NCBI GenBank assembly: GCA_002432565.1
Contig: DJFP01000101.1
Span: 4,226-9,285 of the forward strand
DNA: 5,060 bases
Source of the DNA: Flavobacteriales bacterium UBA5869
GTDB taxonomy: Bacteria > Bacteroidota > Bacteroidia > Flavobacteriales_D > Crocinitomicaceae
Direction of reading: 5' to 3'
Shown: positions 1 through 5,060 of the stretch, in pieces
Layout of the letters: each line of letters opens with the position of its first letter
How positions within the stretch are numbered: the stretch's first letter is position 1
The notes under the pieces: generated by a model
Told to the model about the DNA's origin: nothing
Database searches by the model: none
The model's input: the letters and a program-made list of their open reading frames with translations, nothing else
Position numbers and translations under genes: made by a program

Positions 1-17
1 GTAAAAGTGTTTATGAA

Positions 18-239
18 TCAATATTCATCTTCATTAAATAAGAAGTCATCCTTCGACGGGTAATCCGGCCAGATTTCTTCAATGCTTTCATATACGTCGC
101 CCTCATCTTCTAAATCTTGCAGATTTTCTACTACTTCTAAGGGTGCACCTGCTCGAATCGCATAGTCAATTAACTCGTCTTTTGTTGCAGGCCAAGGAGC
201 GTCTTCTAAGTAGGATGCTAGTTCTAATGTCCAGTACAT
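18..239 (-). CDS. DUF2795 family small acidic protein
   Basis: This 73-residue protein has no known reaction. I recognise it as the short DUF2795-type protein common in Bacteroidota. Seen in the sequence: an N-terminal part beginning MYWTLELASYLEDAPWP, then a predicted helix-turn-helix-like pair of helices (KDELIDYAIRAGAP, then VVENLQDLEDEG), and a very acidic tail ending DDFLFNEDEY. There is no signal peptide or membrane segment, so it should be cytosolic. The ATG start is supported by a well-placed promoter (267-296) and an A-rich leader of about 20 bases without a Shine-Dalgarno sequence, which is usual in this phylum. It lies 113 bases downstream of the adenosyltransferase on the same strand, but its own promoter argues for separate transcription. 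The length is full for the family. The family call is from memory of conserved sequence; a function is not inferable. Confidence 0.85.
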   Translation of the reverse strand: MYWTLELASYLEDAPWPATKDELIDYAIRAGAPLEVVENLQDLEDEGDVYESIEEIWPDYPSKDDFLFNEDEY

Positions 240-266
240 GTCTTAGTATATTGTTGTTTATTTGCG

Positions 267-296
267 CAAAAATAACCTTATTCTAAAAAAATCCAA
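267..296 (-). promoter_or_regulatory. Bacteroidota-type promoter of the DUF2795 gene
   Basis: Read on the minus strand, TTG (296-294) is followed by exactly 19 bases and then TATTTTTG (274-267). This matches the Bacteroidota sigma-ABfr consensus TTG-N19-TAnnTTTG at every fixed position. The -7 element ends 27 bases before the ATG at 239, giving an expected leader of roughly 20 bases. The spacing and match make this the best promoter in the window. The end of the -7 box overlaps a small palindrome, TTTGCGCAAA (261-270), which could be an operator or chance. Confidence 0.7.
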
Positions 297-333
297 GTGT
301 TTTATCAAGGATTAAGAAAAAACTTTTTAGTTT

Positions 334-353
334 ATTTTTAAAGCTTTAAAAAT
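334..353. repeat. Perfect 20-bp AT-rich palindrome at the adenosyltransferase stop codon
   Basis: The sequence reads ATTTTTAAAG then CTTTAAAAAT, identical on both strands. As RNA it could form an 8-bp A/U stem with an AGCU tetraloop. Its last base is the final base of the adenosyltransferase TGA stop codon (353-355, minus). It may be a weak terminator of that gene, but the stem has almost no G/C and no clean U-run follows in the minus direction, so this is uncertain. A protein-binding palindrome or chance in AT-rich DNA are alternatives. Confidence 0.4.
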
Positions 354-904
354 CAGTTAGTTCTTGGTCTCCACGGGGTTTCAACAGCATTTAGTTCATG
401 AGCCAGTTTCCTGGAAAGCACGAATAAGTAGTCACTTAAACGATTCATATACGCGCTGATCAATGGTTCCACGGTTTCTGTTTCGCTCAAATGAGAAACA
501 AGTCTCTCCGCTCTTCTGCAAATGCAGCGGGCAATATGACATTGTGATACAACGACATTTCCTCCCGGAAGTACGAAAAACTTCATCGGAGGCAGCTCGT
601 TATCCATTTCGTCGATCTGATTTTCGAGATAAGTCACATCGCTTTCAAATAGTTCAGGCAGGGTCATTTTTGATTTAACCGGATCTGCTGCCAAATGTGA
701 GCCAATGGTAAACAAGCGGTCCTGGATTTCGATCAAAACGGCAGATTTGGATTCTTCGTTAATCAAATCGCGCAACAAACCGATGTAACTGTTTAATTCA
801 TCTACGGTCCCGTAGCTTTCAATCCGCACATGGTGCTTGGGAAGTCTCGTTCCGCCGATGAGCCCCGTTGTTCCCTTATCTCCCTTTTTCGTGTAAATTT
901 TCAT
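353..904 (-). CDS. PduO-type cob(I)yrinic acid a,c-diamide / ATP:cob(I)alamin adenosyltransferase
   Basis: This enzyme transfers the 5'-deoxyadenosyl group of ATP to cob(I)alamin (or cob(I)yrinic acid a,c-diamide), making the active coenzyme form of vitamin B12 (EC 2.5.1.17). The family is cytosolic and trimeric. Seen in the 183 residues: the ATP-binding N-terminal motif TKKGDKGTTGL (5-15), GTVDELNSYIG (32-42), FVLPGG (110-115), the CRRAER core (129-134) and MNRLSDYLFVLSR (153-165). These are the signature blocks of the PduO-type fold, in the right order, and the length is normal for a single-domain member. The ATG at 904 puts the TKKGD motif at its usual distance from the N-terminus. I see no Shine-Dalgarno sequence and no convincing promoter in the 148 bases upstream. 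It stands apart from other cobalamin genes here, as expected for a salvage enzyme serving B12-dependent enzymes elsewhere in the genome. Confidence 0.95.
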   Translation of the reverse strand: MKIYTKKGDKGTTGLIGGTRLPKHHVRIESYGTVDELNSYIGLLRDLINEESKSAVLIEIQDRLFTIGSHLAADPVKSKMTLPELFESDVTYLENQIDEMDNELPPMKFFVLPGGNVVVSQCHIARCICRRAERLVSHLSETETVEPLISAYMNRLSDYLFVLSRKLAHELNAVETPWRPRTN

Positions 905-949
905 AATCTAAAATTAATGATATTTCATTTATTGATCGCTTGCGGGCTA

Positions 950-979
950 TTTACCATGGAAGATTTTTGTCTATATTTG
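950..979 (+). promoter_or_regulatory. Probable promoter of the cytochrome lipoprotein gene
   Basis: TATATTTG (972-979) matches the Bacteroidota -7 consensus TAnnTTTG perfectly. The -33 region is weaker: TTTA at 950-953, with TTT 19 bases before the -7 element. Transcription would begin near 985 and leave a leader of about 68 bases before the ATG at 1053. The leader is AT-rich and shows no obvious riboswitch fold. Confidence 0.5.
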
Positions 980-1052
980 GTTGAACGAAAACGATTTTTT
1001 TAATTAAGTGCATTCAAAGAATGCTTATTAATCCAGTTTAATAAAAGCTATT

Positions 1053-1418
1053 ATGAAGAGAAACAGTTTATTAGCAGTTGTCGGAGTGGCAATCCTGGTT
1101 GCCTGCGGAACAGCGAAGAATTCAGGTACTGCGAAAGTGGAAGCATTGCCAACTCAAGCAGATGTAGACCGCGTACAGACTAAATTCCCAGGCTATACAC
1201 TGGATGAATTATACCAGGGAAAGCAATTGTTTGAAGCAAATTGTAATTTGTGTCACAAATTGAAGAAACCGGCTTCCGAACCGGAGTCAGAGTGGAGAGA
1301 AATTGTTCCGCGAATGGTGAAAAAAGTAAATAACAAAGAAGGACATCACATTGATGAGGCAGGGCAGGAGAAAATCCTTCGTTATGTGATCACAATGGGA
1401 TCGGTGGAAAAATCATAA
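1053..1418 (+). CDS. Small lipoprotein c-type cytochrome (single haem)
   Basis: This 121-residue protein is probably a lipid-anchored monohaem electron carrier in the periplasm. Seen: a basic N-terminus (MKR), a hydrophobic stretch (residues 6-17) and a lipobox LVAC with Cys18 as the lipidation site, giving a type II signal peptide. The mature part has one haem attachment motif, CNLCH (64-68), preceded by the classic GKQLFEANC context of class I cytochrome c domains. Met88 in VPRM or Met115 in ITMG could be the sixth iron ligand; the sequence alone does not decide. The residues just after Cys18 (GTAKNSG) lack the acidic surface-export signature known from flavobacterial lipoproteins, so an inward-facing location is more likely (inference). 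It is a lone gene, divergent from the adenosyltransferase and convergent with katG. No redox partner is encoded in the window, so the donor and acceptor are unknown. Confidence 0.85.
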   Translation: MKRNSLLAVVGVAILVACGTAKNSGTAKVEALPTQADVDRVQTKFPGYTLDELYQGKQLFEANCNLCHKLKKPASEPESEWREIVPRMVKKVNNKEGHHIDEAGQEKILRYVITMGSVEKS

Positions 1419-1436
1419 CGAAAAAAATAAGGACGC

Positions 1437-1472
1437 TGTGAGTCATGTGTGATATAAAACTCACAAAAGTGA
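1437..1472. repeat. Two mutually exclusive small hairpins after the cytochrome gene
   Basis: TGTGAGT (1437-1443) pairs perfectly with ACTCACA (1459-1465), a 7-bp stem with a 15-base loop. The right arm can instead fold locally as TCAC-AAAA-GTGA (1461-1472). Neither is followed by a T-run on the plus strand. On the minus strand the small hairpin is followed by GTTTTAT. They sit between two gene ends, so they may simply add to transcript-end structure for either gene. Short stems like these can arise by chance. Confidence 0.3.
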
Positions 1473-1473
1473 T

Positions 1474-1552
1474 AAACTATGTGCTCTATATGTTTTATGT
1501 GGTATAAAATAAACCACAATAGATGCATAGAACACATAGTTTTTATTTTTCT
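1474..1552 (+). terminator. Long imperfect inverted repeat with T-rich tail, probable terminator
   Basis: The left arm (1475-1503) and right arm (1513-1541) are 29 bases each and match at 22 of 29 positions in inverted orientation, around a 9-base loop (1504-1512). The outer block AACTATGTG/CACATAGTT pairs perfectly (one more A-T pair is possible at 1474/1542), as do TCTAT/ATAGA and the inner TGTGGT/ACCACA. On the plus strand it is followed directly by a T-rich run interrupted by one A (1540-1550), fitting a rho-independent terminator for the cytochrome gene, whose stop is 55 bases upstream. In the minus direction it lies 49 bases past the katG stop, but the tail there (ATCACTTTTG) is poorer, so bidirectional action is only possible. 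The stem is longer than a usual terminator, so a small mobile palindrome (MITE- or REP-like) is an alternative. Confidence 0.6.
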
Positions 1553-1591
1553 TATGTATTTTTGGTATAAACCAGGGGCAGCCCTTATTTT

Positions 1592-3919
<2,328 letters not shown>

Positions 3920-4711
3920 TCAAAACAATTTTGTCTTGAAAATTTTAGGACGGATCGTAAACTGTTCCTTCGTCTGCTCTTCCCGGCGCCAAAGGATTCC
4001 CATTCGTCCAAGGTCGATAGAAACATGAAAACGCGGATCGGAAGACAGGTATTTCCAGCAATCCCACATGTCTTCGCTCCAGCGAATGTCATCGAGTATG
4101 AAAGCCGTATTGCTGTGGGTGTGTTCAAATAAAGCGTCTATATACAGGATAGTTGCTTTGCCCGAATGATTTCCGTCGAGGAAGATCAAATCGTATTTTC
4201 CAATGGCAGGAAGCTTTACAAAATTGTCAAAAGAGCTGCGGATAGTTGTGATTCCGGAAAGTTTCCAGTAATCAAATTGTTGAGATGCCCGTGATAAAAT
4301 GGCATCACATCCTTCAACGGTTATTATATGCCCTGCCGGATTTCCTGATTTCAGATGAATGGTCCCTGTTCCTATAGAAGTTCCCAGTTCCAGGGTCAAT
4401 ACAGGTTTGTAATGCTGTGCAATTTTCCATAAAATATCCCCATAAACGCCCTTACTGCTGGCATTTTTTGCGAGTTCAGAAACAGATCGGGTCTTTCCCA
4501 TTTGTTTGGAGCCGGCGCCTAAATCGATGATTTTAAATTGTTCCTTGTTCTTTTTGAGCTTTTGTAGCCATTTTTTTCGTGCTGTGAGAAAATTTTTGTC
4601 CACTTTTGTCGTTAAACAGTTATCGACAAATTCGAAAACAAAGGGAGAGTGGATCCCATGTCTGCCTTTTGACTTGAGTAAAAATCCGAAAATTGATTTG
4701 GAATTTTGCAT
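3920..4711 (-). CDS. Class I SAM-dependent methyltransferase, HGIHSPF family
   Basis: This is a 263-residue Rossmann-fold methyltransferase using S-adenosylmethionine; its substrate is unknown. Seen, numbered from the ATG: the motif RHGIHSPFVFEF (17-28), which I associate with a Bacteroidota methyltransferase family; a DLGAGS segment (63-68); the SAM-binding loop LELGTSIGTGT (107-117); an acidic residue ending strand 2 (VEG, 132-134); DLIFLDGNH (174-182), typical of O-methyltransferase-like enzymes; and FILDDI (204-209). There is no signal peptide or membrane segment, so it should be cytosolic. The longest frame begins at a TTG (4717); the ATG two codons later (4711) is chosen as start. It lies 120 bases upstream of katG with a palindrome and a possible promoter between them, so co-transcription with katG is unlikely. 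Its start faces the DUF4301 gene across a very short gap. The fold call is firm, the substrate class is not. Confidence 0.88.
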   Translation of the reverse strand: MQNSKSIFGFLLKSKGRHGIHSPFVFEFVDNCLTTKVDKNFLTARKKWLQKLKKNKEQFKIIDLGAGSKQMGKTRSVSELAKNASSKGVYGDILWKIAQHYKPVLTLELGTSIGTGTIHLKSGNPAGHIITVEGCDAILSRASQQFDYWKLSGITTIRSSFDNFVKLPAIGKYDLIFLDGNHSGKATILYIDALFEHTHSNTAFILDDIRWSEDMWDCWKYLSSDPRFHVSIDLGRMGILWRREEQTKEQFTIRPKIFKTKLF

Positions 4712-4736
4712 ACACAAAGAAACAAAAAAACGCTAC

Positions 4737-4742
4737 AGGAAG
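4737..4742 (+). promoter_or_regulatory. Shine-Dalgarno-like AGGAAG deciding the DUF4301 start
   Basis: AGGAAG lies 1 base before an ATG at 4744 and 7 bases before a second in-frame ATG at 4750. Only the second spacing is suitable for ribosome binding, so 4750 is the better start. No other gene here has a comparable site. Confidence 0.45.
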
Positions 4743-4749
4743 CATGCTT

Positions 4750-5060
4750 ATGCTAAAAACTACAATAGAATTACAGCTGGAACGCTTGCGGGCTCCACAA
4801 CCTGCATTGAACCTGGTTTCAGCATGCCGGATTAATGAAGGCATCATTGCTTTGGATGCCGAAAAAATTGAAGGTTTGGCCCAGTCTTTTTATCTATCAA
4901 ACAAAAAGATTTCGGTGTTTATTCCGGCCTCAGGATCAGGATCACGGATGTTCCATTTCTTGTTTGAATTCCTGGATAACCCGAACGAAACCAATAGCGG
5001 GTATGTAGAACGTTTTCTGACACATATTGAAGATTTTGCATTCTTTTACCAGTTTCCGGG
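4750..5060 (+). CDS. DUF4301 family protein, N-terminal part (cut by window end)
   Basis: About 103 residues are visible before the window ends with the frame still open; family members are, from memory, around 500 residues, so most of the gene lies outside. I recognise DUF4301 from the core SVFIPASGSGSRMF (55-68) followed by FLFEFLD (70-76), and from the upstream pattern of a QLERLRAPQPALNLV helix region, then NEGIIAL (29-35). The function is unknown. The strand-loop-helix with GSGSRM resembles the nucleotide-binding loop of GT-A nucleotidyltransferases (inference). Upstream in frame there is no ATG between the stop at 4675-4677 and 4744, so the start is 4744 or 4750; the Shine-Dalgarno spacing favours 4750. 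The N-terminus looks shorter than relatives I recall by perhaps 20 residues. It is divergent from the methyltransferase gene, 38 bases away. Confidence 0.8.
   Translation, partial: MLKTTIELQLERLRAPQPALNLVSACRINEGIIALDAEKIEGLAQSFYLSNKKISVFIPASGSGSRMFHFLFEFLDNPNETNSGYVERFLTHIEDFAFFYQFP

Noticed and set aside
463..678. Plus-strand open frame opposite the adenosyltransferase
   Set aside because: The opposite strand encodes all the conserved adenosyltransferase motifs, and this frame shows no family features.
905..1052. Cobalamin riboswitch upstream of the adenosyltransferase
   Set aside because: The 148-base gap is AT-rich, and I could not find the conserved B12-box core or the needed paired arms on the minus strand.
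1563..1590. Small hairpins TGGT-ATAA-ACCA and AGGG-GCAG-CCCT near the katG stop as a terminator
   Set aside because: Stems of only 4 bp are too weak; the larger inverted repeat at 1474-1542 is the better candidate.

Overview
The window reads as ordinary chromosome from a member of the Bacteroidota, probably a Flavobacteriia- or Sphingobacteriia-like lineage. Three things point there. (1) Promoters of the phylum-specific form TTG-N19-TAnnTTTG sit at sensible distances from genes, and most starts lack a Shine-Dalgarno sequence. (2) Several products belong to families I know mainly from this phylum: a DUF2795 protein, a DUF4301 protein, and a methyltransferase with the N-terminal HGIHSPF motif. 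(3) Moderate base composition with AT-rich intergenic gaps. I see no rRNA, tRNA, CRISPR array, insertion sequence, phage gene or toxin-antitoxin pair.

Layout, left to right. A small DUF2795 gene (18-239, minus) has its own near-perfect promoter. Upstream of it on the same strand is a PduO-type ATP:cob(I)alamin adenosyltransferase (353-904, minus), whose stop codon touches a perfect AT-rich palindrome. Diverging from it is a small lipoprotein c-type cytochrome (1053-1418, plus) with a consensus -7 element. This gene converges on the large catalase-peroxidase gene katG (1592-3799, minus). The 173-base gap between the two 3' ends holds a long imperfect inverted repeat with a T-rich tail, best read as a terminator. 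Upstream of katG, after a GC-rich REP-like palindrome, lies a class I SAM-dependent methyltransferase (3920-4711, minus). Starting only 38 bases away on the other strand is a DUF4301 gene (4750 onward, plus), which is cut by the window edge.

The genes do not form an evident pathway. They look like single-gene transcription units: B12 cofactor activation, a periplasmic electron carrier, peroxide detoxification, and three proteins of unknown or unspecific function. I found no strong sign of an undescribed multi-gene system. The points most worth a second look are the DUF4301 N-terminus, which resembles a nucleotidyltransferase loop, the two palindromic elements (katG/cytochrome gap and katG/methyltransferase gap), and the very tight divergent start of the last two genes. 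Two starts need care: the longest katG and methyltransferase frames begin at TTG codons, and internal ATGs (3799 and 4711) are clearly better.
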